Below, one piece after another: positions 1 to 8,318 of a DNA stretch of 47,006 bases. Numbering within the stretch: the stretch's first letter is position 1; each line of letters starts with the position of its first letter. The notes beneath the pieces were generated by a model. That model worked only from the letters and a program-made list of their open reading frames with translations. It was not told where the DNA came from and made no database searches. Source of the DNA: MGBC124762 sp048201935 (lineage in GTDB: Bacteria; Bacillota; Clostridia; Oscillospirales; Oscillospiraceae); contig DBFBGR010000020.1 of assembly GCA_048201935.1 (NCBI GenBank), positions 1 to 47,006 of the forward strand. The letters run 5' to 3'. Position numbers and translations under genes: made by a program.

Positions 1-58
1 AATTGCATAAAAAAGGGAAAATATTTTCCGTGGACGTGAAAAAAATTCCAAAAAGTCC

Positions 59-87
59 TTGCAATTCCGCCGTGGACAGGCTATACT
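59..87 (+). promoter_or_regulatory. Sigma-A promoter of the dcw cluster (mraZ promoter)
   Basis: A TTGCAA -35 box (59-64) is followed after exactly 17 bases by a TATACT -10 box (82-87). It lies 75 bases upstream of the chosen mraZ start and is the only good promoter seen before the division cluster, so it probably drives the genes up to ftsQ. Confidence 0.8.
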
Positions 88-97
88 AGGGGTGTGT

Positions 98-122
98 AGT
101 GGGACAAAGTGGGGGATAAGTG
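98..122 (+). promoter_or_regulatory. Probable MraZ operator (AGTG repeats)
   Basis: AGTG occurs at 98-101, 108-111 and 119-122, and the first two copies read AGTGGG. MraZ is known to bind TGGG-type direct repeats spaced about one helical turn (10 bp) apart and to repress its own operon. The repeats sit just downstream of the -10 box at 82-87, where bound MraZ would block transcription. The repeats are seen; the autorepression is inferred from the family. Confidence 0.7.
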
Positions 123-162
123 CCCCCTTTTGGAGGAAAATGGAGCAAAGGAGGGGAGGCCC

Positions 163-585
163 ATGGGCAGTATCACCGGCACGTTCGAGCGCAGTCTGGA
201 CGCCAAGGACAGGCTCATGCTCCCCGCCCGGCTCCAGGATGACCTGGGCGCGGAATGCTACCTGACCATGGGTGTGGACCGCTGCCTGGCCCTCTACCCC
301 GAGGCTAGCTGGCAGGTGTTCACCGAGAAATTCGCCAGCTTGCCGGTGAGCCAGGGCCGGAAGATGCGGCCCTTGTTCGCCAACGCCGTCAAGTGCCGCC
401 CCGACTCCCAGGGCCGCATCAGTATCCCGGCCCGGCTCAAGACCTACGCGGGCATCGGCAAGGACGTGGCCATCATCGGCGTGCATAACCGCGCGGAGAT
501 CTGGGACCTGGATAGCTGGCGCTCCAGCGACGAGGAGATGACCCCGGAGCGGATGGCGGAGCTCATGGAGGCTCTGGACTACTGA
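163..585 (+). CDS. mraZ: Transcriptional regulator MraZ
   Basis: MraZ is a ring-forming DNA-binding protein of the AbrB/SpoVT swapped-hairpin fold that represses the division and cell wall operon starting with itself. The product is 140 residues, the usual length, and shows two related halves: SLDAKDRLMLPARLQDDL near the N terminus and DSQGRISIPARLKTYAG in the middle. The ATG at 163 is preferred because AAGGAGGGGAGG lies directly upstream and the conserved GTFERSLDAKDR start follows; a GTG at 109 would add 18 residues and swallow the operator repeats. Its stop overlaps the rsmH start by one base (585), which indicates translational coupling. Confidence 0.95.
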   Translation: MGSITGTFERSLDAKDRLMLPARLQDDLGAECYLTMGVDRCLALYPEASWQVFTEKFASLPVSQGRKMRPLFANAVKCRPDSQGRISIPARLKTYAGIGKDVAIIGVHNRAEIWDLDSWRSSDEEMTPERMAELMEALDY

Positions 586-1523
586 TGGAGGGCAACCTGG
601 GCCACGAGAGCGTACTGCTCCACGAGTGTATCGACGCGCTGAACATCCGCCCCGATGGGGTGTATGTAGACGGCACCCTGGGCCGGGCGGGCCACTCGCT
701 GGAGATCGTAAAACGATTGACCACAGGCCGTCTCATCGGCATCGACCGGGACATGGCGGCCCTGGAGGCCGCACCGACGCGGCTGGCGGGGCACATGGAT
801 AAGGTAACGCTGGTCCAAGGCAACTTTGCCGACCTGGATGCGCTGCTCAGCGAGGCTGGGGTGGACAAGGCCGACGGCATGCTCTTTGACCTGGGGGTGT
901 CTTCGCCCCAACTGGACGACCCCAGCCGGGGATTTTCCTATATGCACGACGCGCCGCTAGATATGCGCATGGACCTGAGCCAGGCCCTCACCGCCCGGGA
1001 GGTGGTGAACACCTATTCCAAGGAGGCTCTGCGGGACATCCTCTCCCGTTACGGCGAGGAGAGATACGCTTCCGCCATTGCCCAGCGTATCGTCAAGGCC
1101 CGGGAGACCAAACCCATCGAAACGACCCTGGAACTGGTGGATGTGATACGCACGTCAATGCCCGCGGCGGCTCTGCGGGAAAAGCAGCACCCGGCCAAGC
1201 GGAGCTTTCAGGCCATCCGCTGCGCCGTCAACGGAGAATTGGAGGCCATCCCCACCATGATCGACGCGGCGGTGGACCGTCTGGCCCCAGGCGGACGGCT
1301 GGCCATCATCAGTTTCCACTCTTTGGAGGACCGGCTGGTGAAGACGGGCTTTCAACGCCACTGCCGGGGCTGCACCTGCCCGCCGGATTTCCCGGTGTGC
1401 GTCTGCGGCAAAAAGCCCGCTTTGGCCCTGGTGGGCCGCAAGCCCATTTTGCCCAGCCAGGAAGAGCTGGAACGAAACCCCCGCTCCCGCAGCGCGAAAT
1501 TGCGGGTGGCGGAGAAGCTGTAA
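585..1523 (+). CDS. rsmH: 16S rRNA (cytosine(1402)-N(4))-methyltransferase RsmH (MraW)
   Basis: This SAM-dependent enzyme N4-methylates C1402 in the decoding centre of 16S rRNA. The 312-residue product has the normal length. Visible landmarks are GHESVLLHECIDAL at the start, the SAM-binding DGTLGRAGHS and GIDRD segments, DLGVSSPQLDDPSRGFSY, FQAIRCAVNGELEAI and ISFHSLEDRLVK. A cysteine-rich stretch with CRGCTCPPDFPVCVCG lies near the C terminus and is common in this family. It is the standard second gene of dcw clusters and shares one base with mraZ. Confidence 0.97.
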   Translation: MEGNLGHESVLLHECIDALNIRPDGVYVDGTLGRAGHSLEIVKRLTTGRLIGIDRDMAALEAAPTRLAGHMDKVTLVQGNFADLDALLSEAGVDKADGMLFDLGVSSPQLDDPSRGFSYMHDAPLDMRMDLSQALTAREVVNTYSKEALRDILSRYGEERYASAIAQRIVKARETKPIETTLELVDVIRTSMPAAALREKQHPAKRSFQAIRCAVNGELEAIPTMIDAAVDRLAPGGRLAIISFHSLEDRLVKTGFQRHCRGCTCPPDFPVCVCGKKPALALVGRKPILPSQEELERNPRSRSAKLRVAEKL

Positions 1524-1559
1524 CGACGAAGAAGCGGTTTTACAAAGGAGACGAGAGCT

Positions 1560-2096
1560 ATGGCAGCAAGCGTAAGACGGGCCGACTCCTATCTGCGGAC
1601 CTATGGCAGCGTGGCCTATGACCCGGCCTACGACCCCGACGTTCGTGAGCGCGTCGAAGCCCAGCCCCGCATCCGCACTCGGGAACGGCATGTGGCCCGG
1701 GAGCGGGCCCGGGTCCGGGCGGCGGGCTATGTGGCCCCCACGGCGGTTATCGGCTTCGTGCTGGTGGCGGTGATGGCGGTGCTGGTGCTCTCGGGCTACG
1801 CCCAGTTGGCCCAGACCTCCGACCAGATCGTCCACCTGCGCAAGGAGGGCGAGACCCTCAGCGAGGAGAACGCCAAGCTCCGCACCGCCTACGAGCTGTG
1901 CTTTGACCTGAAGACCGTGGAGGAGCAGGTGGCGGCCTCGGGCCTCATGGTCCAGCCCCAGCCGGGCCAGATCGTGACGCTGAACCTCTCCGAGCCCGAC
2001 AGCGCCAAGTTTTATGCCACGCCTGACGAGCCCGGCGGCGGGATCTGGAATGAGATCGGCCGGACGGTGGACAACCTGGTGGAATTTTTCCGTTGA
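1560..2096 (+). CDS. ftsL: FtsL-like septum protein (bitopic, coiled coil)
   Basis: This is a 178-residue bitopic membrane protein. A basic, arginine-rich cytoplasmic N terminus of about 55 residues is followed by one membrane segment at roughly 60-82 (AVIGFVLVAVMAVLVLSGYA). A short extracytoplasmic coiled coil (LRKEGETLSEENAKLRTAYE, about 97-116) comes next. This is the FtsL/DivIC pattern; FtsL bridges FtsQ/DivIB to the FtsW-PBP synthase. Sequence conservation in FtsL is low, so the name rests on topology and its place between rsmH and the division PBP. The C-terminal 50 residues (PDSAKFYATPDEPGGGIWNE region) are longer than usual. AAAGGAGA lies before the ATG at 1560. Confidence 0.75.
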   Translation: MAASVRRADSYLRTYGSVAYDPAYDPDVRERVEAQPRIRTRERHVARERARVRAAGYVAPTAVIGFVLVAVMAVLVLSGYAQLAQTSDQIVHLRKEGETLSEENAKLRTAYELCFDLKTVEEQVAASGLMVQPQPGQIVTLNLSEPDSAKFYATPDEPGGGIWNEIGRTVDNLVEFFR

Positions 2097-2131
2097 CCGC
2101 GCCATATAGTTTGGACGAACCATAAAGAGAC

Positions 2132-2162
2132 GGGCGTAAGAAAATAATCTTTTCTTGCGCCC
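2132..2162 (+). promoter_or_regulatory. 13-bp hairpin between ftsL and the PBP gene
   Basis: The arm GGGCGTAAGAAAA (2132-2144) pairs with TTTTCTTGCGCCC (2150-2162) around a 5-base loop, with one G-T wobble. No T-tract follows, so it is not a classic terminator. It may stabilise an mRNA processing end or reduce read-through into the PBP gene. It stands out because the rest of the cluster is tightly packed. Confidence 0.55.
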
Positions 2163-2201
2163 ATTTTCCCGTTTTAAGACGGCAGGGAAGGGGGACGCTT
2201 C

Positions 2202-4574
2202 GTGGAGCGAGACAGAGAGCGCAAGGACCGGGTAGACGACCGGCACAACAAGCAACGGGTCTTTTGGCGCACGGTGGTGCTGATGGTGGTCTTCGGCGTG
2301 CTGGTGTTCATTCCCCTGACCCTCCAACTTTGGGACCTGCAGATCAACCAGCACGAGGAGCTCCAGCGCAAGGCCGTGGACCAGCAGACCCGGGACCTGG
2401 CCGTCAGCGCCGACCGGGGCCGCATCTACGACGCTGAGGGCAACATCCTCTCCATCTCGGCCACGGTGCAGAATCTGGTCCTCTCCCCCAAGGACCTGAA
2501 CGCCGCCATCGAGGCCAACGACAAGAAGATCGCCGAGGGGAAGACCGCCAACCCCAGCCTCAATAAGCCCTTCATCGCCCAGGGTCTGGCCAACCTCACC
2601 GGGCTGGATGTCAACGATATCCTGGAGCGCATGGACAAGACCAACTCCCAATACGAGGTGCTGGCCCGGAAGCTGGAGAGCGAGCAGTCCGAGCCCATCC
2701 GCGAGTTCATCGCCGCCAACAAGCTGGGCAACGGGGTCTATCTGGAGCCCGACAGCAAGCGCTATTACCCCTACGGCTCTCTGGCCTCCCATGTGGTGGG
2801 CTTTGTGGGCTCGGATAACCAGGGCCTCTACGGCACGGAGCTGATCTACGACAAGGCTCTCTCCGGTGCGGCGGGCCGTGTGGTCACCGCCAAGAACGGC
2901 AAGGGCACCGAGATGCTCTCCAACTACGAGAACTTCATCGACGCTCAAAATGGACGAGACCACCACCTGACCATCGACGCCACCATCCAGGGCTTCGCCG
3001 AGAAGGCCCTGAAGGAGGGCATCGAGAAGTACGACATCCAAAACGGCGGCTTCTGCATCGTCATGGACCCCAACACCGGCGGCATCCTGGCTATGGCCTC
3101 CGCCCCGGACTACGATCTCAACGATCCCTTTGTCATCGCTGACGCCGAGGACGCGGCGGCCCTCCAGGCCGTCCGGGACGGCGGCGACCAGGAGGCCTAT
3201 ACCAAGGCCCGCAACGACGCTTTGCTGAAGCAGTGGACCAACCGCTGCGTCAACGACGGCTACGAGCCCGGCTCCACCTTCAAGTCCATCGTGGTGGCCG
3301 CCGCGCTGGAGGAGGGCGTAGTGAGCCTGGACACATCCTTCTACTGCAACGGCTCCAAGCAGGTGGCCGACCACACCATCCACTGCGCCAAGCGCGAGGG
3401 CCACGGGGCCCAGAACCTCTCCGACGCGGTGCGCAACTCCTGCAACCCCGCCTTCATCGAGATCGGCCAGCGGCTGGGCGCGGAGAAGTTCTACGACTAC
3501 ATGGAGGACTTCGGCCTGCTGGAGCAGACCGGCGTGGACCTCAACGGTGAAAACAAGGGCTACGTCTGGTCCCGGAAGTTCTTTGAGAGCAAGGAGGGCA
3601 TCTCCTCCCTGGCCACCGCCTCCTTCGGCCAGACCTTCCGCATCACTCCCATCCAGCTCATCACCGCCGCCTCCGCCGTGGTCAACGGCGGGCATCTGAT
3701 GGTGCCCCACGTGCTGGACTACACCACCGACGAGGACGGCAACATCGTGGACACCTTCCCCGTCACCGAGGTCCGCCAGGTCATCAGCGAGGACACCTCC
3801 GCCACCGTGCGGGATATGTTGGAGGGCGTGGTGGGCGCCAAGCAGGGCACGGGCAAGAACGCCTACCAGGCGGGCTACCGCATCGGCGGCAAGACGGGCA
3901 CCTCTGAGAAGATCGGCGCGGACCAGAACGAGGACGACTACATCGTCTCCTTCCTGGGCGTGGCTCCGGCCAACGACCCCAAGATCGTGATATTGCTGGC
4001 CTATGATACCCCCAAACCCTCTTATCCCGGCAGCTCTTGGACCGCCGGCGGGACCTACATCTCCGGCGGCAACATGGCCGCGCCTATGGCGGGGCCGCTG
4101 ATGCGGCAAATTTTGGAATACATGGGCGTGGAAAAACAGTACTCCGCTGAGGAAATGTCCGGCGCGGACGCGGCGGTGCCGCTGTGCGTGGGCTATACCG
4201 AGGCCCAGGCTGGACCGGTGCTGGCGGAGAAGGGCTTCACCTACCGCCTCATCGGTTCCGGGGAGAAGGTCACCGGCCAGATCCCCACTTCGGGCTCGGT
4301 GATCCCCGGCGGCAGCGAGGTCCTGCTCTACATGGGTGAGGATAAGCCCACCGAGGCGGTGGAGATGCCCGACCTGGCCGGCAAGGACCCGGACACGGTA
4401 AAGCAGACCTTGACCAGCTTGAAGCTCTATATGCGGGGCACCGGCTCGGCCCGGTTCTTCACCTCCTCCACCCTCTGCGCCTACCAGTCCATCTCCCCGG
4501 GCGTGATGGTGGAGCCGGGGACGGTGGTGGACGTGACCTTTGCCGAGAACGTCACCGATTTTACCCAGGATTAA
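2202..4574 (+). CDS. ftsI: Division-specific class B penicillin-binding protein (PBP2B/FtsI type) with PASTA domains
   Basis: This peptidoglycan DD-transpeptidase cross-links septal wall together with FtsW. The 790-residue protein has a short charged cytoplasmic tail and one membrane segment at about 24-42 (VVLMVVFGVLVFIPLTLQL). A dimerisation/pedestal domain follows, beginning near ADRGRIYDAEGNIL. The transpeptidase domain has all three signatures: S358-T-F-K361, S413-C-N415 and K564-T-G-T567. Two C-terminal PASTA-like repeats run from about 655 to 785. Two PASTA units fit B. subtilis PBP2B better than the one-PASTA SpoVD, though the cluster could also serve sporulation. The GTG start at 2202 follows GGGAAGGGGGA; no better start is seen. 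Confidence 0.92.
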   Translation: MERDRERKDRVDDRHNKQRVFWRTVVLMVVFGVLVFIPLTLQLWDLQINQHEELQRKAVDQQTRDLAVSADRGRIYDAEGNILSISATVQNLVLSPKDLNAAIEANDKKIAEGKTANPSLNKPFIAQGLANLTGLDVNDILERMDKTNSQYEVLARKLESEQSEPIREFIAANKLGNGVYLEPDSKRYYPYGSLASHVVGFVGSDNQGLYGTELIYDKALSGAAGRVVTAKNGKGTEMLSNYENFIDAQNGRDHHLTIDATIQGFAEKALKEGIEKYDIQNGGFCIVMDPNTGGILAMASAPDYDLNDPFVIADAEDAAALQAVRDGGDQEAYTKARNDALLKQWTNRCVNDGYEPGSTFKSIVVAAALEEGVVSLDTSFYCNGSKQVADHTIHCAKREGHGAQNLSDAVRNSCNPAFIEIGQRLGAEKFYDYMEDFGLLEQTGVDLNGENKGYVWSRKFFESKEGISSLATASFGQTFRITPIQLITAASAVVNGGHLMVPHVLDYTTDEDGNIVDTFPVTEVRQVISEDTSATVRDMLEGVVGAKQGTGKNAYQAGYRIGGKTGTSEKIGADQNEDDYIVSFLGVAPANDPKIVILLAYDTPKPSYPGSSWTAGGTYISGGNMAAPMAGPLMRQILEYMGVEKQYSAEEMSGADAAVPLCVGYTEAQAGPVLAEKGFTYRLIGSGEKVTGQIPTSGSVIPGGSEVLLYMGEDKPTEAVEMPDLAGKDPDTVKQTLTSLKLYMRGTGSARFFTSSTLCAYQSISPGVMVEPGTVVDVTFAENVTDFTQD

Positions 4575-4605
4575 AGACCCTGACCTTGTGGAAGGAGGTC
4601 CTTTT

Positions 4606-6024
4606 ATGAAGCTCAAGCAGCTTGTGCCTGAGGCCACACAGGATGTGGAGGTCACCTCCATCTCCTGGGACACCCGAAAGCTGGAGCCTGGGGCGGTGTT
4701 TTTCGCCATCCCCGGCTTCCAGACCGACGGCGGGCTTTATATCGACCAGGCCCTGGCCAAGGGCGCGGCGGCGGTGGTGTGCGCCAAGAGCGTGGACCGG
4801 CCCGACTGCGTCCGGGTGGACGACCCCCGGCTGGCTCTGGCCCAGGCCTCCAAGGCTTGGTTCGACTGCCCCGGGGACAAGATGAAGCTCATCGCCGTCA
4901 CCGGCACCAACGGCAAGACCACCACCACCTACCTGCTCAAGGAGATCTTGGAGCGGGTCCTGGGGGCCAAGGTGGGTCTTATCGGCACCAACCAAAACCT
5001 CATCGGCGATCAGGTGGTGCCCGCCCACCGTACCACCCCGGAGTCTTACGAGCTCCAGGAGCTGCTGGCCCAGATGCGCGCCGCGGGCTGTACGCACGTG
5101 GTCATGGAGGTGTCCTCCCACGCGCTGTGCCTGGGCCGGGTGGCGGGGCTTCGGTTCGCCGCGGGGGTGTTCACCAACCTCACCGAGGACCATCTGGACT
5201 TCCATAAGACCATGGAGGCATACCGGGACGCCAAGGCCCTGCTGTGGCCCATGTGCGACACGGCGGTCATCAATCTGGACGATGAGGCCGGGCGGTACTA
5301 CGCGGGCCTGGGAGCCTGCCCGGTGTTCACCTACTCGGAAAATCAGTCCCAGGCCGACCTGGTGGCCAAGAACCTGCGGCTTTGCCCCGACCGGGTGGAG
5401 TTCGAGGCCCTGAGCCGGGACGCGCTGACAAGGGTGGTGCTGCCCATCCCCGGCGGCTTTTCCGTCTACAACGCCCTGGGGGCCCTGGGCTGCTGCCTGG
5501 CCCTGGGGCGGGAGCTGGAGCCCTGCGCGGCGGCGCTGAAAAACGTGGAGGGCGTGAAGGGCAGGGTGGAGGTGGTGCCCACCCCCACCGATTACACCGT
5601 GCTCATCGACTACGCCCACACCCCCGACGCGCTGGAAAACGTGCTCCTCACCGTCCGGGGCTTTACCCGCGGCCGGGTCATCTGCGTCTTTGGCTGCGGC
5701 GGAGACCGGGACCCCATCAAGCGGCCTATCATGGGCGGTATCGCCGCCAAGCTCGCCGACGTGGCGGTGGTGACCTCCGACAACCCCCGCACCGAGGACC
5801 CGCTGGCCATCATCCAGGACGTTTTGGGCGGTTTTCAGGCAAGCGACCCGGAGCCTGTGGTGGAGCCCGACCGGGTCCGGGCCATCCACATGGCTCTGGA
5901 AATGGCCCAGGCCGGCGACACCGTGCTGCTGGCGGGCAAGGGCCACGAGACCTACCAGGAGGTGGGCCACGAGCAGCGGCACATGGACGAGAGAGAGATC
6001 GTGGCCGACTATTTTAACGCCTAG
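4606..6024 (+). CDS. murE: UDP-N-acetylmuramoyl-L-alanyl-D-glutamate--2,6-diaminopimelate ligase MurE
   Basis: This cytoplasmic ligase adds the third stem-peptide residue in an ATP-dependent way. The 472-residue product carries the P-loop G100-T-N-G-K104-T-T-T, the FTNLTEDHLDFH and DYAHTPDALENVL segments, and GCGGDRDPIKRPIMG. The substrate-specificity motif is D392-N-P-R395; in this family DNPR selects meso-diaminopimelate rather than lysine, so the peptidoglycan is predicted to be DAP-type. The ATG at 4606 is chosen because GAAGGAGG precedes it; a longer in-frame start at 4540 would lie inside the PBP gene. In many dcw clusters murF follows, but here mraY does. Confidence 0.95.
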   Translation: MKLKQLVPEATQDVEVTSISWDTRKLEPGAVFFAIPGFQTDGGLYIDQALAKGAAAVVCAKSVDRPDCVRVDDPRLALAQASKAWFDCPGDKMKLIAVTGTNGKTTTTYLLKEILERVLGAKVGLIGTNQNLIGDQVVPAHRTTPESYELQELLAQMRAAGCTHVVMEVSSHALCLGRVAGLRFAAGVFTNLTEDHLDFHKTMEAYRDAKALLWPMCDTAVINLDDEAGRYYAGLGACPVFTYSENQSQADLVAKNLRLCPDRVEFEALSRDALTRVVLPIPGGFSVYNALGALGCCLALGRELEPCAAALKNVEGVKGRVEVVPTPTDYTVLIDYAHTPDALENVLLTVRGFTRGRVICVFGCGGDRDPIKRPIMGGIAAKLADVAVVTSDNPRTEDPLAIIQDVLGGFQASDPEPVVEPDRVRAIHMALEMAQAGDTVLLAGKGHETYQEVGHEQRHMDEREIVADYFNA

Positions 6025-6074
6025 AGGGAAATTTGCGTGGCAAGCCCCGCAAACAAAGAATGAGGAGAGAGAAC

Positions 6075-7076
6075 ATGGAAGACTGGAGCAAATTGCTGGT
6101 GTGCCTGGCGGCGGGCCTGGGGCTGACCGCCCTCTTCGGCCTGGCGGTGGTGCCCGCGCTGAAGCGGGCCCACGTGGGCCAGGCCATTAAGGAGGACGGC
6201 CCGGTGTGGCATATGTCCAAGCAGGGCACGCCCACTATGGGCGGGGTGATGTTCATCGCCGCGGCGGCCCTGGTGAGCCTGGGCTGGGGCCTTTGGCAGA
6301 AGGATTGGCAGCCTATGGCTCTGTTTGGCTTTGCCGCCATTTTCGGCTTCATCGGCTTTTTAGACGACTTCGCCAAGCTCCGCCACCATGAAAACACCGG
6401 CCTTTCCGCCCCTATGAAGTTCCTTTTGCAGTTGGCGGCGGCCATTTTGTTCACCGTACTGCTCCATAACCTGGGCCATCTGGAGCCCGCGCTCATCATC
6501 CCCTTCGTGGGCTGGAGCTGGGCCCTGCCTTGGCCGGTCTATATGGTCTTCGCCGCCCTTGTGATGGTGGGGGCGGTGAACGCCGTCAACCTCACCGACG
6601 GCGTGGACGGCCTTTCCAGCTCGGTGAGTTTGCCGGTGATGCTGACCTTCGCCGCTCTGGGGCTCAAGACGGCGGATAAGCTGGGCTACGGGGCCTTCGC
6701 CGCTTGTATGCTGGGCTGTTTGCTGGGATTTTTGGTCTATAACCACCACCCTGCCAAGGTGTTCATGGGCGACACCGGCTCCCTTTTCCTGGGCGGCGTG
6801 GTCTGCGGTCTGGCCTTTGCCTACAATATGCCCCTGATCCTACTCTTTGTGGGCGTTGTCTATATCTGCGAGACTTTGTCGGACATTTTGCAGGTCTTTT
6901 ACTTCAAGCTCACCAAACGCCGCACCGGAACGGGCAAGCGCATCTTCCTCATGGCGCCCCTGCACCATCACTTTGAGAAAAAGGGCTGGAGCGAGGAAAA
7001 GGTGGTGTCCATCTTCACCATCGTCTCCTGTATCGGCTGCGTGCTGGGCTTCATGGGCTGCGCTGTTTTGCTCTAA
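6075..7076 (+). CDS. mraY: Phospho-N-acetylmuramoyl-pentapeptide-transferase MraY
   Basis: This polytopic membrane enzyme transfers phospho-MurNAc-pentapeptide to undecaprenyl phosphate, forming lipid I. The 333-residue product has about ten membrane segments and the family motifs SKQGTPTMGG, FLDDFAKLRHHENTGLS (the Asp pair), NAVNLTDGVDGLS, FMGDTGSLFLGG and APLHHHFEKKGWSE (the HHH motif). The ATG at 6075 is preferred because AGGAGA sits 6 bases upstream; in-frame TTG 6033 and ATG 6060 give longer, less likely starts. No murF precedes it and no murD follows. Confidence 0.96.
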   Translation: MEDWSKLLVCLAAGLGLTALFGLAVVPALKRAHVGQAIKEDGPVWHMSKQGTPTMGGVMFIAAAALVSLGWGLWQKDWQPMALFGFAAIFGFIGFLDDFAKLRHHENTGLSAPMKFLLQLAAAILFTVLLHNLGHLEPALIIPFVGWSWALPWPVYMVFAALVMVGAVNAVNLTDGVDGLSSSVSLPVMLTFAALGLKTADKLGYGAFAACMLGCLLGFLVYNHHPAKVFMGDTGSLFLGGVVCGLAFAYNMPLILLFVGVVYICETLSDILQVFYFKLTKRRTGTGKRIFLMAPLHHHFEKKGWSEEKVVSIFTIVSCIGCVLGFMGCAVLL

Positions 7077-7114
7077 AACGCGAAGACCACAGTTTTTTAA
7101 GGAGGTGACGACCT

Positions 7115-8317
7115 ATGGCAAGACGCAGGAACCGGGACCTGACCCTGCGCCAGCAGTTGGCGGGAGGGCCGGTGGACCTGCCCTTTTTGATGCTGGTGCT
7201 GATGCTGACGGCCATGGGTCTGGTGGCGGTGTACTCCGCCTCCTTCGCCTCGGCCTACTATGAAAGCGGCAACCCCGCCACCTACTTTTGGAGCCAGCTT
7301 CGCATGGGCGTGGGCGGGCTCATCATCCTGTGGTGTACCTCCCGCATCGACTACCAGTGGTGGCGCAAGCTGGCCAAGTGGGTGATGTGGCTGGCTATCA
7401 TCCTGCTGCTGTTGGTAAAGGTCCCCGGCATCGGCAAGACGGTGAACGGCGCCAACCGCTGGGTGCGTATCTTGGGCATCCAGTTCCAGCCCTCGGAGAT
7501 CGCCAAGCTGGCGGTGATCCTGGTCTTTGCCGCCATGCTGGCCCGGAGAAAGCCGGAAAAGCGCCGGCAGTGGAACACCAAGATGCTCCTGGGTCGGGTG
7601 CTGGACTTCACCGAGCGCATCGGGCTCAACGAGTTGATGCCTTACCTGGGTATTTTGCTGGTGGTGTCGGGCCTTTTGTTGTGGGAGCCTCATATGTCGG
7701 GCACCATCCTCATCCTGGCCGCGGCGGCGGCGGTGCTGTGGGCCGGTGGTATCCACTGGGGCTGGTTCGTGGCCGGCGGCGGCGTCATCGGCGGCGGACT
7801 GTGGTTCATTATGAACAACACCGCTTACATGGCCAAGCGTCTCGCCATCCAGCAAGACCCCTGGTCCGACCCCCGGGGCGACGGCTTCCAGGTCATCCAG
7901 TCCCTTTACGCCATCGGCTCGGGCGGCCTGCTGGGCAAGGGCCTGGGCCAGAGCATGCAGAAGTTCCTCTACCTGCCCGAGGAGCACAACGACTACATCT
8001 TCTCCATCTGGTGCGAGGAGATGGGGCTGGTGGGCGCGCTGGTGGTCATTTTCCTCTTCGCCATGCTCATCATCCGGGGCTACTGGCTGGCCCTCCACGC
8101 CCGGGATAAATTCGGCGCGCTGCTCATCGTGGGCGTTACCACCCTGACAGCGGTGCAGGTCTTTTTGAACATCGCCGTGGTCATCAACCTCATCCCGCCC
8201 ACAGGCATCTCCCTGCCCTTCTTCAGCTTCGGCGGCACGGCGCTGATGATCCAGCTCTTTGAAATGGGCATCGTTTTGAGCGTTTCGCGCCAAATTGAGG
8301 CGCCGAGGGAGGGCTGA
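7115..8317 (+). CDS. ftsW: Septal peptidoglycan glycosyltransferase FtsW (SEDS family)
   Basis: FtsW polymerises lipid II into glycan strands in complex with the division PBP. The 400-residue product has about ten membrane segments and the SEDS signatures IQFQPSEIAKLA, LGKGLGQSMQKFLYLPEEHN, FSIWCEEMGLVGA and the C-terminal NLIPPTGISLPFFSFGG. It has no extra domains. AAGGAGGTGAC lies just before the ATG at 7115. A SpoVE-like sporulation paralogue of the same family is the alternative, but the position before murG supports the division or shared role. Confidence 0.93.
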   Translation: MARRRNRDLTLRQQLAGGPVDLPFLMLVLMLTAMGLVAVYSASFASAYYESGNPATYFWSQLRMGVGGLIILWCTSRIDYQWWRKLAKWVMWLAIILLLLVKVPGIGKTVNGANRWVRILGIQFQPSEIAKLAVILVFAAMLARRKPEKRRQWNTKMLLGRVLDFTERIGLNELMPYLGILLVVSGLLLWEPHMSGTILILAAAAAVLWAGGIHWGWFVAGGGVIGGGLWFIMNNTAYMAKRLAIQQDPWSDPRGDGFQVIQSLYAIGSGGLLGKGLGQSMQKFLYLPEEHNDYIFSIWCEEMGLVGALVVIFLFAMLIIRGYWLALHARDKFGALLIVGVTTLTAVQVFLNIAVVINLIPPTGISLPFFSFGGTALMIQLFEMGIVLSVSRQIEAPREG

Positions 8318-8318
8318 T

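Noticed and set aside
1155..4709. A 1184-codon open frame on the - strand opposite rsmH, ftsL and the PBP gene
   Set aside because: It is antisense to three well-recognised genes, its product is rich in Gly, His, Val and Leu with no domain, and long antisense frames are expected in GC-rich codon-biased DNA.
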